Origin: Xiphydria camelus
Lineage: Eukaryota > Arthropoda > Insecta > Hymenoptera > Xiphydriidae
Reading direction: 5' to 3'
Length of the DNA stretch: 64,000 nt
NCBI GenBank assembly: GCA_963678675.1
Contig: OY783200.1
Coordinates: forward strand, 12,562,786-12,626,785
Part shown: piece by piece, positions 11,231 through 22,110 of the stretch
Layout: every line of letters starts with the position of its first letter
How positions within the stretch are numbered: position 1 is the stretch's first letter
The notes under the pieces: model-generated
Databases searched by the model: none
Seen by the model: only the letters and a program-made list of their open reading frames with translations
Told to the model about the DNA's origin: nothing
Program-made: the position numbers and the translations under genes

Positions 11231-11450
11231 ATTACAACCACTTGAAAAAAAAAATCAGAAACGGATACACTTTTTTAACGTCCCGATACCTTTGCTATAT
11301 GCTCGCAAACGCACGGCCGCCTTCGAGCAGTCGTCAGTTCGGACTGGCAATGAAATATGAGAACATATTTATGTCACGGATCCGTGCCACGCGCATTGTT
11401 TAAAGGCTCGGTGTGGCACGGATCCGTGCCATGCGCAGCGAACGTGTTAA

Positions 11451-12279
11451 ATACATTTTTAATACAAAACTTTTAGTATTTTTCCCGGGCTACGCAATGG
11501 TCATATTGGATTTGACCTTGACCATGACCTTCAAGGTTATATCAAGGTCAAATTAATTTCTTTTCACGTTCAAATGTGTCCTTGACCATTTTTTTCATGT
11601 TACCTTTATTGTCAGCGGAGATCAAATTTAGGTCAAGTATAGTTCGACTTTTTGAACACCCTGTATAAGATTTACTAACTCAGAAAACTTCGCGGGCATG
11701 CGTCCAACCATTTCCCAACTTTTCATCGCAATCGGATGAACGGTTTAGGAAGGCATAATAATCATCAGTACCGGTACTTTTTGAACACCTTTTATAAGAT
11801 TTACTAACTCAGAAACCTTCGCGGGCATGCGTCCAACCATTCCCCAAAGTTTCATCGCAATCGGATGAACGGTTTAGGAAGGCATAATAATCATCCGTAC
11901 CGGTACTTTTTGAACACTCTGTATAAGATTTACTAACTCAAACCTTCGCGGATATGCGTCCAACTGTTCCCCAAATTTTCATCGCAATCGGATGAACGGT
12001 TTAGGAAGGCATAATAATCATCCGTACCGGTACTTTTTGAACACCCTGTATACGATTTACTAACTCAGAAACCTTCGCGGGCATGCGTCCAACCATTCCC
12101 CAACTTTTCATCGCAATTGGATGAACGGTTTAGGAAGGCATAATAATCATCAGTACCGGTACTTTTTGAACACCTTTTATAACATTAACTAACTCAGAAA
12201 CCTTCGCGGGCATGCGTCCAACCATTCCCCAAAGTTTCATCGCAATCGGATGAACGGTTTAGGAAGGCATAAGAGACAT

Positions 12280-12310
<31 letters not shown>

Positions 12311-12340
12311 CAGACAAACATTCATTTTTATATATATAGA
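11451..12340. repeat. RTE-like 3' end with tandem array
   Basis: It opens with AAGGTCA-rich sequence (11500-11640), then a 129-bp tandem array, a CAGA simple repeat (12272-12312), and an end reading TATATATAGATAT before the host frame resumes. The words TCATCGCAATCGGATGAACG and GGTTTAGGAAGGCAT are typical of insect RTE 3' ends as I know them. No coding capacity. Confidence 0.5.
11651..12270. repeat. 129-bp tandem repeats, about 4.8 units
   Basis: TTTGAACAC starts units at 11651, 11780, 11909, 12036 and 12165, spacing 129, 129, 127 and 129. Units 1 and 4 share CCCTGTATA and CCCCAACTT-type variants and units 2 and 5 share CCTTTTATAA and CCCCAAAG, so a three-unit higher-order period of about 385 is visible. 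Confidence 0.9.
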
Positions 12341-14731
12341 TATAAACAACAAACACTGAATGGTGAACACGGAAAGACTTCACAATTTTTTATGATATAC
12401 ATGAATTTAGTTGAACAGTATTTCCTGCTATGTAGAAGTGTACGCACTGGAAACATCGAGTTGTTGAAGTTTATGTTACCAAAAATAACAAATATCTTCT
12501 TTACATTTAACCAACAAAATTATGCACGATATATGGTTCTGTATCATGAGAAATTGATAAAAGTATCTGAAAGCCATCCAGCATTTCATTTACGACTTCA
12601 AAGTGGTTCATTTGGAATTAAGAGGACTGAGAAACCATTTTCTCGCCAACCTATAGATCTCACACTTGAACAAACTATTAATGCAGATGCTGCAAACAAA
12701 TTAACAGGAATAAGCTACATGACCAACTCAATATCGGCTCGACAACGTTGGTGTAAGAGTCACAGTATTCGCTCCACAATTATTGCACATGTTATGGATG
12801 AAACAGGACTGCGACCTAAGCAAGACATTACAGCTGATCTTGAGCCAAGCAGAATTAACAGACATTCATTGCAACTTCGAAGCTTAATTGCTCATATCAA
12901 GCAAAATATGAATCCTTTTGCGAAAGATTGTGATAAAAATGTCTTATATAATATTTCGACAGGACAAGGAGCTTCAAAGGCCATTGAAAATTGTTTACTG
13001 AACGTAGAAAAACTTGGTAATGAACAACGTGAACAATTTATAACTGAATGTTCTGTAGATGCAGACAGATTTGAAAGAGCTATCAAGAGAAATAAAATTT
13101 TTAATTTTGCTACTGCTTTACCGAAACAAAAAATTTCGATTTCTGGAAAGCTGGTAGCCGTTCAAATGCAACGTGACTTATTTGGTCAATTATTAGCACT
13201 TTCTTTGGAGCAAAAATTGGATATTGACAAAATTTTACTTTATCCGTTGACGCCAGTCCCATTGGCTTTGTGTAACATAGAAGGCGTAATTTGTAAAACA
13301 GATAAATCAGTATTATTAAAAATGCTGGAGAAAGAGATCGATAGCAATCCGCCAGAACGATGTGATGTGTTGATTCATGACGGTTTTTTTATTATGCACT
13401 CAATAAAAGACGTCCCATCTTCATTTGGAAATGTATCTGAGAAGCTGATTCAAGTTTTTACAGCGAATAGTGCAAAAACTGTAATAATTGCCTTCGATAG
13501 GTACATCTTTCCGTCAATAGAAGATAACGAACATTCTTTAAGAGGTAGAATCCAAGGACAACGTTTTCAGATATCTGGACCTGATCAGATACGTCCCCCA
13601 AGTTTTTCTGATGCATTGAAAAATACCTACTTCAAAGAAGCTTTAGTTGAATTCATTATTGAAGATTGGAAAAATGATTACATTGCGCCATATATTGGAA
13701 ACAAAACAATCTATGTAAATTATCTACACTGTTACAAATACGAAGTTCATCGGGGTAGAGTGGTAAGAATGGTAGAGGCAAACTTGTCATGTCCAGGTCA
13801 CGAAGAAGCTGACACGAAAATTGTATTTCACGCTTGCAACTTAAACTTTGATGCTCATGTTACAATAAGATGTTCAGACACAGATATTTTGATAATTATG
13901 CTGGGAAATATGAATTTCATTCAAAGCGATTTGAAGATTTCTATGCATATAGGTTCTGAAAACAATCAAAGATTCATTGATGTCACGAAATTGTATGAAA
14001 CACTGGGTCTACGTCTATGTTCTTCGTTGCCAGGATTTCATGCCTTGACACAGGCTGCGATTTTAATCCTGCCTTCTATCGAAAAGGAAAAAGAAAACCC
14101 TTTCAGAGTCTACAAAATTGTGAAGCGTATATTGAGGCCTTGAGTGAAATTACCAATTTACCCAACTGCAATATAGATCAACTTTTTACAACATTGGAGG
14201 GCTATGTTTGCAAATTGTATGGATTGAAAGGAATTAATGATATTAATGTCGCTCGTGTAGCAACTTTCGTGAAAACATTTGGTAATAATACCAGAGATGT
14301 ATTACAAATAGAAAAAAAAATTGATGGCTCTATGTTTCCGCCTTGTAAGTCTCAGCTACATCAACATCTCCTTCGTACTTCATATATCGCCCATCTTTGG
14401 AGTAATGCACATCTTCCGGTATCACCTGAATTGTTACCTACTGAGTATGGATGGGAAGAAAAAGATGGAAAATATATGTTCAAATGGTTTGAAGGAGATC
14501 AGTTGCCACCGTCAATCACAAGTATCAGCGTTACTGATGAAAACCCTCAAGGTATTAATAAATTTTGCATTCCTAAACTCTTAGGAAGCACTGTTGACTG
14601 ACATGATTTTATTAATTGATTAATTTTGTTACAGACGATGAAATAGAAGAAAATGAAGATCAAGAGGATATCACTATAGATGACTCCGATGACGAAAGTG
14701 ATGGAGATGAAGATGTCGCTGAATTTAATTA
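12341..14731 (+). pseudogene. zinc/PIN-like multi-copy family, copy 1, 3' half
   Basis: Continuation of 1194-4568 after the nested insertion. The frame reads from NGEHGKTSQF (about 12355) for about 570 codons. In the numbering from codon 12392, blocks include DLTLEQTINADAA (about 89-101), LYPLTPVPLALC, IHDGFFIMHSIKDVP (D330), an AFDRY turn, then CPGHEEADTKIVFH (E471, E472, D474) and RCSDTDILI (D496, D498). The order Asp, FDRY, EEAD and DTD, with 22 residues between the last two acidic groups, is like the metal site of FEN1/XPG-type PIN nucleases. That is my inference. At 14050-14055 an extra CA shifts the frame, so HALT and GCDFNPAF lie in different frames. It continues to 14601. A probable last exon (14635-14731, after TTGTTACAG) encodes an acidic tail. 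Broken, but remarkably open for 1.7 kb. Confidence 0.8.
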
Positions 14732-15537
14732 ATTTTAATTAATTCTTAACTGCCCACAATGAAAAAACAAATTATAAAAAAAATGTTTTTCTAGTTTATC
14801 AGTAACTTCTATCTCCCAAAGACTCGAAAATAACATTTTGAAAATTTGAGATACACAAACCAATTTTTTTTATTCAAAAACAAAAAATTAATCAGTGACA
14901 CTTTCTTTCTTGAAGACACTTTCTATACTTGAATTATGTGCAACTCTATCTGTAGTTTGGGTAAATTGACAGAAGTCCACTTGAAATTTGAAAATGTTAG
15001 TTTTTATCACATAAAGTTTGAAAATTGTAGTCAGCTGAATGCCTCTTGAGGTAAAGTTCGTCAGCTGGACCGTCAAAAATACCGCGCGTCGTTTGGAGTA
15101 TTGGGCGCAATCATGTTTTCGCTCCAGCTGACGGTCTTCCCCCCACTATATATGTAGCTAACTATTATTTTCATACTTGTACATATGTCAGGAGTCGCCT
15201 AAAAAAAATCTTTTGATCTAAATTAACTTAATTTTATTAATTTTTTTACATGTTTACCTAACCAGCTGACGTGAAATCCCCCCTCCACGACACAGCTGAC
15301 TATTTCTTTTCGACAGTACCTAACGTCAAGTATTCGTAAAACAAATATCTCTGTTGGCATAAAATAACTATGCAACAATTATTTTTTATCAAGTACCACC
15401 CCCTGCCACACCCACACCCACCACTATTGGGGCAGCTGACGGTCACTTTTGGTATTCACTTTATATCCCCTTCAAAGGTTTTTAAAATTAGCCGGCATGA
15501 AATGACTACCTGAAAAAGCCCCTACCTCCCGGACTAT
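14732..15537. other. non-coding, CAGCTGAC-rich
   Basis: No gene seen. The octamer CAGCTGAC or a one-mismatch form appears in either strand around 15030, 15059, 15122, 15264, 15291 and 15431, and again near 15586. This could be subterminal repeats of an element or E-box-like sites. Confidence 0.4.
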
Positions 15538-15823
15538 TAGCAGAGTCGCGTGTAGATGACCGATACGGGAGACGACGCGGGAGATATAGCTGACAGGATT
15601 GCGGGGTATGGAATGATGTTCTTTTGTGAATTCGGTAGAGAAAAAGTAATCTAATTTTCTTTCATTTTAGTTACCACTACTTTACAATAATAACTTTTTA
15701 CGAAAACTTATTTTTATACAACGAATTCACAAAAGTTAACCTCATCATTCCATACCCCGCAATCCTATCGGCCATATCTCCCGCGTCGTCTCCCGTATCG
15801 GTCATCTACACGCGACTCTGCTA
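15538..15823. mobile_element. MITE with about 100-bp inverted repeats
   Basis: Starts TAGCAGAGTCGCGTGTAGAT and ends with the exact inverse, CGCGACTCTGCTA. The arms stay paired for about 100 bases with few mismatches. A 95-base AT-rich loop separates them. Ends coincide with TA, suggesting a TA target. Confidence 0.85.
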
Positions 15824-15917
15824 AACTTCCTCTTGAAAATTTCCCAGCGACAGAATCCGAGTCGGGGAGTGTAGAATAAGAAAAGTTAAAAATGTTAAAA
15901 ATAATAAGGCACGGATT

Positions 15918-16117
15918 TTTTGCCAATACAAAATACCCCCACTGAAGGCCAAAATAAAGATAAAGGTGAAGAACTGTTTCACTCAGGTCATGTATTCAAT
16001 GTTGAAGAGATAAATAATCCCGAAACACAAAAAGTAACCATAACCTCAAAGGTTGTAGCTCAGACCACAGTCTCAAAGGCTTATGACATTCGCTTATCAC
16101 GCTCCCATGCCCGATGA
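15918..16117 (+). pseudogene. short open frame, possible SWIM-family fragment
   Basis: A 65-codon frame with GEELFHSGHVFNVEE and ending SHAR before a stop. The pattern reminds me of the segment before the Cys-Cys-Cys-His cluster in SWIM-type multi-copy proteins of insects, but no CxC...CxH is present. Very tentative. Confidence 0.2.
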
Positions 16118-16282
16118 ACGCTAGCAGTGGGAAATTTGTAAAATTTAATCTGTTCACTAGACGGGTTTTCATGATTCCCGGCACTTCGACAATTTTTAAT
16201 GCAACATGCGTGATACGATGTACCCATACTGATATTAATTATTTTTCCAAATATGCTAGCATGACTCGATACAATTCTGAAA

Positions 16283-17157
16283 TTATTCTCCCGTGATCAT
16301 TGTTTTCGCCGCTAGCCTTTTTGAACGTCGCGGCACAATAGTTTCGGTTTGATCGCTCACAGTCGCTCGCAGCTTCTCGCGTGAGTTTTGCGAACATTTC
16401 CGTATTTGATTACTGTGTCGCTTGCTCATGCCCCCACTCATACGGATCATGTGCGTTACTGGCGTCTTGCTTTCGGTTACGATAGCGCTCGACCACTCGG
16501 GGGTATTTTTGCCATAGTCTCTTACTCGCACTCTCTCTCCTACCTCAAACTTTACGTTACGGCCTTTCGGGCTATTTTTTATCTGCGCTGCTTGCTGCTT
16601 ATTCACTGACTCCGCGATACGTGGTCGCAGTAGGCTACAACGCGTACGCAATTCTCGTTTGTATAATAAGGAAGCCGGTGTGGCTCCGATCGTCGCGTGG
16701 GGAGTTGTTCGGTAGTCGAAGAGGAATTTTTTTACCGCCTCATCTAAGCTATCGCCGCTGCGTATCATCTTCTCGACCTTGCCCTTAAAAGTACCGACCA
16801 AGTTTTCCGCCGCCCCATTCGACGCCGGATGGTGAGGTGGCGTAAACGTATGCTTAACTTTCAATTCTTCGACGAATTCTCGGAATTTGACGCTTGTGAA
16901 GGCTGTCCCATTATCCGTCACTAATTGATACGGCAATCCGTGGCGCGTGAATATTTCTTTAAAAACTTTGATAGTTTTTTCCGCGGTCCTATTGTTTTTC
17001 ATATTTGCTATTTCCGGCCATTTCGAGTGTGCATCGATTATCGCTAGGAACATGAGCCCATGGAATGGGCCTAGGAAGTCAGCATGTATTCGAAACCAAG
17101 CTTGTTCCGGCCATCTCCATGGCGTTAAGGTTACCCGTGGTGGCGCTCTACCCTTTA
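16283..17157 (-). pseudogene. gypsy element 2, integrase core and C-terminus
   Basis: Reads RAPPRVTLTPWRWPEQAW, then HADFLGP (first catalytic Asp), VTDNGTAF (second Asp) and SNGAAENLVGTFK (Glu), then a basic tail RRSKRLAAK to the stop at 16283. The frame from 17053 is clean. It is separated from the rest of this pol (23877-24850) by the 6.7-kb element inserted at a TA. Reading on the minus strand, the two parts are in the right order for one element. The type is like the K02A2.6-annotated gypsy group. Confidence 0.85.
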
Positions 17158-17488
17158 GCCCAGTAACTTAAGGCGGAAAAAGGGGGTTACTTCTCAAAAA
17201 TTCGGACCAAGCCGGATTTTTGCATACACCTTCATTGAAGCATTATAAATGACGTGTAAAAAATCCCCATCGATATCGTGTACGCTTCAAAAGTTATACG
17301 GGGGTCAAAGGTCAAAACATTGGTTTTTCGTTATTATCTCGCTTACGATTAGTCGGACGATAATTCTTGTGGTTACGAAAGTTGTAGATAAAAAAATACT
17401 GTATAAAAAAGTTCTGTACATTTTCCACGTACGAGTTACCGTTTCCACAATATACGCCGCACAAAGAGTCACCGTGATGAAATAGTGC
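17158..17488. repeat. left long TIR
   Basis: Reverse complement of 23544-23874 with scattered substitutions and short indels, including CTTCTCAAAAATTCGGACC and AGTCACCGTGATGAAATAGT. Open frames here are artefacts. Confidence 0.85.
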
Positions 17489-17489
17489 T

Positions 17490-18227
17490 TTAATAGTCAT
17501 ACATTCGTTTCCCCACCACCCCATAACGTTCTATTAATTTCGCTATAATTGTTGCGTCATGTGGTACTAAACCGACAACAACTTTTTTTAACTCGGTCAA
17601 CGTAAACTGGCAATCTTCATTATTTTCTATATAATAAAATATGTCTTCCATTGCTGATGTGACATTTTCGTCCAATGGACGACCTGCTTTACCTCCCGTT
17701 CTCTTTTTAGAAAATGATACAAAACAGTCAACGTGATATCTAGCCTCAGCGGCAACTAAATCATGTTCAAAATGAATTCGATTTTTGACAGTTCTTCCGT
17801 AACTGTCATCACGATCTTCTGCCATTTTAATAACTGAGTCCTTCATTGAAATGGTGCTTACTTGCTTTATATTTCTCCTTAGCTCTTGCCTTTTTCTTTT
17901 CTCAATGTGCTCATTAGCTTCTTCTCCGCCAAAAAAGCATAATTTCTTATAATCAAAAGTACTTACACGTAATTTCCGTGGAGATCTCTGTGATGTACTA
18001 GCCTTGGCTTTATCTTGCTGTCTTTTGAATGCTGCAATGCTACTCTTTCGAGTATACTCTTTGCGACAGTCAATATGGATAGTCACACAATTCACATTAT
18101 TCAAATATTCAAAGTGTCCATCATTTCTGTCGACACTAGCATTTATCACAGTTTTTAAACCACGCTCAACAACCACGGTATCGCCGACCGAAAGGGATTT
18201 ACCACAAATAAAGCAATCACCCGCCAT
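17490..18227 (-). CDS. zinc/PIN-like family, copy 3, N-terminal fragment
   Basis: A clean 245-codon frame from ATG 18227. Module 1: CFIC (C6, C9 region), then HIDC followed by RKEYTRKSS. Module 2: CFFGG, where the second Cys of the expected C-x2-C is Gly, then RYHVDC. Blocks AEDRDDSYGRTVKNRI, FEHDLVAAEARYH and CQFTLTELKKVV match my memory of the family's N-terminus. The frame ends after ERYGVVGKRMYDY just where the left TIR begins, so the middle and PIN-like C-terminus are missing. No frameshift, unlike copies 1 and 2. It is either a capture of a host-type gene by the transposon or the remains of the element's own gene. A truncated protein could be made if transcribed. Confidence 0.7.
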   Translation of the reverse strand: MAGDCFICGKSLSVGDTVVVERGLKTVINASVDRNDGHFEYLNNVNCVTIHIDCRKEYTRKSSIAAFKRQQDKAKASTSQRSPRKLRVSTFDYKKLCFFGGEEANEHIEKRKRQELRRNIKQVSTISMKDSVIKMAEDRDDSYGRTVKNRIHFEHDLVAAEARYHVDCFVSFSKKRTGGKAGRPLDENVTSAMEDIFYYIENNEDCQFTLTELKKVVVGLVPHDATIIAKLIERYGVVGKRMYDY

Positions 18228-18375
18228 TCGAATAATTGTTCTACACTACACCCGAAACAAAACGTCCGACGTCGCTTGTAAATTGAAATCGCTCAGGTCA
18301 AGACTTCGACGGAGACTCGAGCTCAAAAAAAGGATGTGTACGAGTTGCCGATTTCGAAGAGACTGATAAAGAGAC

Positions 18376-18571
18376 GCGGCTTGCAAGGCGGGGGTACGCT
18401 TCGGCAAGAGGGTGGTTTTTTCCCTGAGGGCTATCGGCGGGTGACACAGATGTGTCAACGTTCCGTGGCGCGGTTCAAGGACACGCGGGCGTGCATAAAA
18501 AAAGGCTGAATTTATGATAGGTCGACCCTGGACAGTATAACTGACGCAAGGGTACCCATGCTCTCCCGCGA
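18376..18571. repeat. dispersed repeat R1, split by insertion
   Basis: GCAAGGCGGGGGTACGCTTC onward matches 33660-33960. Its remainder (GGTGAAAGTTGGGAAAGGAT) appears at 20951-20990, after a 2.4-kb insertion. Non-coding. Confidence 0.7.
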
Positions 18572-20065
18572 CCCGAGGCGAAATTTCTATATTCACTTTG
18601 ACACTGAACACCCTGCTAGTTTCCCTTGCGCTAGCAGTGTCTTCAGTGTCAAAGTAGTGTTCATGTCCATGTGAAAATGACACTGACTTTGACACTGCTG
18701 ACCCTACATAATTCTATTTTCGGTAGTAGCAGGGTCAAGTCAGTGTCTTTGAACGCAAACTTTCTATACTCTTTTTGACACTGGTGACCCTGCTATTCAG
18801 GGTCTTCAGCGTGGTTAGCAGGTAGCTGAAATTCAGGGTATTCAGGTTGGAAATAGGGTTTTCTTAAATATGTATGCGATCTATGTAAACTCCACAGAAA
18901 GTATAGGACTAGAATTTTGCTACTTCAAATTGTTGCAGTGCCTTGATAATTTCTTCCTTATGATACAAATAAAAATAATTTTGTTACTGAATTTTTTAAA
19001 CATTATTTAACAGATCTATGAAGTAGTTCTATACTTTTTGCAGAGTCTATCGACTGCATACATTTTTAATACAGAAGTTTACAACATGATGAATATCATT
19101 TAAAAGTTAATTATATTATAAATATATATTCACATAATATGTATAGTTATATAATTGCAATATGATATTTATAGTATTTATAATACATATTCATATTATT
19201 TATAATTATATAGTAATAACGTAATATTTATAGTATTTGTAATATATATTCATAATATTTATAGTTATATAGTAATAATATAATTCAATATCATAAAATA
19301 AAAAAATCTACAATATACAAAATTGATTTTCACTTGACTAACATTTTTAGAACTATTTCCGGTTGTTGTTGATGTAGCAACTACTGGAACTGCTGCAGCA
19401 ACGTTTCTAGAATACATCATTTTAATTCACAATCATATTACTGCATGTAAGTGATTAAAGCTTTAAAATTGATTTACTTACCAAGCAATCCTTTGAATAA
19501 TTTCGGATTTACTCCAGGTCGGGACGTTCTTTTTATTAGATGCCTCTCCGCGTTCGATGGCCGTCCTACTTTTGATTTTCCCGCTTCCTCTTTTCTTCCC
19601 GGTTTCACTCGCCCGCGATCCTCCTTATCGACCATCGTTTCTCTTCGCTGAATACTTCCTACCTTACCTCCTCCCCGCTTGACCATCTGATCTAACCTCC
19701 TAAACTTGCCCTAACCTCTATCTTTCCCCCGCTTTCCTTTTCCGTAATTTCTGCCTTTCTTCCTCTTCCCGCACTGATCTATTATCTTATCAGGTGCCTA
19801 TCTATCTTTCCTTCACGCTTGCCTCATTTTTCGACTTCCCTATACCTATATTCACTTATTTCTTCGCTTTTCACTCACTCCCTCTCATACGTCAACCGCA
19901 TGCTTCCACTACCGCTAACCAAGTCTTAAAATAAGAATTCTTTTGTCAACATTTTTCTAAATTTGTTATTATATCTATTGATAAATATTCTTGCATAGAC
20001 GCAAATCATCCTACATTAATTGATTGTCTTTGATTTACTATAATATGTGCTTTTTAATATATGAT

Positions 20066-20323
20066 GCATAGAAGTAAAAGGTATTGAAATTCAAAATTAC
20101 GAGTAAAAAACTTATATTTCAAGAACTTAGAGAAATTGTTAGAGTTTCGGACTTAGAATATTTTCAACATGACGAACGAGACAGAAAAATGTCGGTCTCC
20201 TGCATGCAGGGACTTGAAAATAATAAATTTTCTAAGTCCGAAAAACTGACAATTTTTCTAAGTTCTTGAAATATAAGTTTTTTATTCATAATTTTGAATT
20301 TCAATACCTTTTGCTTCTATGCA
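20066..20323. repeat. fold-back MITE
   Basis: GCATAGAAGTAAAAGGTATT at the left reads in inverse as AATACCTTTTGCTTCTATGC at the right. The arms pair for about 90 bases. The loop contains GACGAACGAGAC, also found inverted at 41525. Confidence 0.75.
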
Positions 20324-20550
20324 GTAAAGGGGCTCTGGCGTGTGTTCAGCGTGAAGTAAAAATCATAGAGAGGCATAGCAGTGTGTTCAGTGTCAAAATG
20401 AATATAAAATCTTCGACTTGGGTAAGAGCAGTTTGTTCAGGGTCTAAATGAGTATGAAAATAAAATTTCCGGTTGAACCTTATTCGACACTGACGACCCT
20501 TTTATTGGTTAGAATGAAAGAATGTAGCGTAGTCAGGGTGAAAGCAGCGC

Positions 20551-20940
20551 CGAAACAGTGTTTTCAGGGTGAAGTAAGGGTCATAGATGGGCATAGCAGT
20601 GTCTTCAGTGTCAAAGTAGTGTTCATGTCCATGTGAAAATAACACTGACTTGGACACTGCTGACCCTACGTAATTCCATTTTCGGTAGTAGCAGGGTGAA
20701 AGCAGCGTCGAAACAGTGTGTTCAGGGTGAAGTAAGGGTCATAGAGGGGCATAGCAGTGTCTTCAGTGTCAAAGTAGTGTTCATGTCCATGTGAAAATGA
20801 CACTGACTTGGACACTGCTGACCCTACGTAATTCCATTTTCGGTAGTAGCAGGGTGAAAGCAGCGTCGAAACAGTGTGTTCAGGGTGAAGTAAGGGTCAT
20901 AGCAGGGTGTTCAGTGTCAAAATGAATATAGAAATTTCGC
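20551..20940. repeat. 158-bp tandem repeat, about 2.4 units
   Basis: CGAAACAGTG begins units at 20551, 20709 and 20867, exact period 158. A diverged related unit lies at 18635-18745. Confidence 0.9.
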
Positions 20941-21075
20941 CTCGGGGAGTCTGGTGAAAGTTGGGAAAGGATCGAGGAGCCGATTAGTCATCTATTAGGT
21001 GCCCATACACACAGAGGTCGAACTGTCAGTTTGGAACGGCGCGGTTCGAACCGGCAGTTTTACCTTTCAGTTAAG

Positions 21076-22110
21076 GTTACCGCACACTAGGGCGTCGCGT
21101 CGCGGCGCGTCAAAATACTGACTGGATAAAATACATACAAATAAATGTACTACCGCACACTAGAGCGGCGCGGCGCGGCGCGTCGCGTCGCGTCAGGGAC
21201 GGGGTTCTTGCCCAGAGCGGCTCTTCGCGTCGCGTCGCGTCAAAATACCGACTGGATAAAATACATACAAATGAATGTACTACCGCACACTAGAGCGGCG
21301 CGGCGCGGCGCGTCGCGTCGCGTCGCGTCGCGTCGAAGACGGGGATTCTTCCCTTCGAATCCTTGGCGTCAAACGACGCGTCCCGACGGGACGGTCATAA
21401 AGACGGGTCGTCTTTGTCCGTCACACAATAGACGAAATTCGGAATATCGATTCTTACCACTCACTATCATCGCGATCGAAATACCTCGTAGTTAATATCG
21501 CGACTAGACGTGCGAATTCTCCAAGACTGGCACACTGAAAAAAGTATTTAGCTAATCCAGCTATATTTCTAGCTGCCTCAGACACAACTAGAAAAATATT
21601 GCTAGCGTAGCAAGAATTCTTGCTATGGCGAAGAAAATTATCACTGCGATTACTATAATTTTCTAGTTGTGCCCAAATTTTTTTGAGTGCACGTTTTTTA
21701 TTGATAGGATGGATCCACATTCTCTTCTTTCTATTTCTCTCTGACATCAATGCTACCATAAAAGCAATTTCCTCATTAGAACTACTGCTGCCGTCGTACA
21801 TCTTGTTGCACTGCTAGATACCGTCTGATTATAATATATTTTATAAAATTTACGGACATTCAAGTCCGAATCTGTCGGTTGCCGCCGGAAAAGTGGGCGA
21901 TGCCACCAACCATCGCGAAGCGTCACCGAGCCGTGACGTAAAATTTACTGACATTCAGGTAAGAATCGCCGAGCATCGCCGGGCATGTCGTAAAATTTAT
22001 GGACATTCAGGTAATAATCGCCGGGCTTAGACGCACCCCAACGCGACCCGACGCGACCCGACGTGACGCGACGCGCCGCGCCGCGACGCGACGCCCAAGT
22101 GTGCGGTAAC
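21076..22110. mobile_element. GC-rich element with GTTACCGCACACT ends
   Basis: Left GTTACCGCACACTAGGGCGT, right inverse ending GTGCGGTAAC. Both ends run into GTCGC/GGCGC simple-sequence arrays. A 130-bp duplication (ACTGGATAAAATACATACAA at 21121 and 21251) duplicates part of the left end. It holds a Harbinger transposase N-terminal remnant. Confidence 0.75.
21454..21801 (-). pseudogene. Harbinger transposase N-terminal remnant
   Basis: A 115-codon frame starting MYDGSSSSNEEIAFMVALM with KRMWIHPINKKRALK, the W-x-H/R-P-I-N motif common near the N-terminus of HARBI1-like proteins. After that motif the sequence no longer resembles the family, and the DDE domain is absent. It marks the nested element as a Harbinger derivative. 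Confidence 0.5.

Larger units (their letters stand above)
4631..11446. mobile_element. piggyBac-type element with nested gypsy
   Basis: Ends are CACGTTCGCTGC at 4631 and its reverse complement GCAGCGAACGTG ending at 11446. Both are flanked by TTAA (4627-4630 and 11447-11450), the signature piggyBac target. Subterminal palindromes CACGGATCCGTG occur twice near each end (around 4775, 4830, 11377 and 11420). Without the 5.7-kb gypsy insertion the element is about 1.1 kb, so it is non-autonomous. It keeps only a short coding start (10730-11230, minus). Confidence 0.8.
4569..12340. mobile_element. composite nested insertion; outermost layer RTE-like
   Basis: It interrupts pseudogene copy 1 between the codons for KYEEL and NGEHGKT. 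The left stub (4569-4626) begins with a GC-rich motif CCCGTCCCGGCTTCGCACGG. The right part (11451-12340) has direct repeats, then CAGACAGA repeats and a TATATATAGAT end. Such a tail is familiar from insect RTE-type LINE 3' ends. No reverse transcriptase of this layer remains. A piggyBac-type element containing a gypsy element fills 4631-11446. The class call is inference. Confidence 0.5.
18572..20946. mobile_element. 2.4-kb non-autonomous element with repeat-rich ends
   Basis: Ends CCCGAGGCGAAATTTCTATA at 18572 and the inverse at 20946. Inside the ends are arrays of CAGTGTC and GGGTC words (18590-18850 and 20320-20940). The centre (18870-20060) is AT-rich with TA repeats and no gene. It holds a fold-back at 20066-20323 and a segment (19925-20060) shared with 41155-41370. 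Confidence 0.7.

Noticed and set aside
21145..21495. Arg/Ala-rich frame
   Set aside because: Product of the GTCGC/GGCGC simple-sequence array at the element end; no codon signal.
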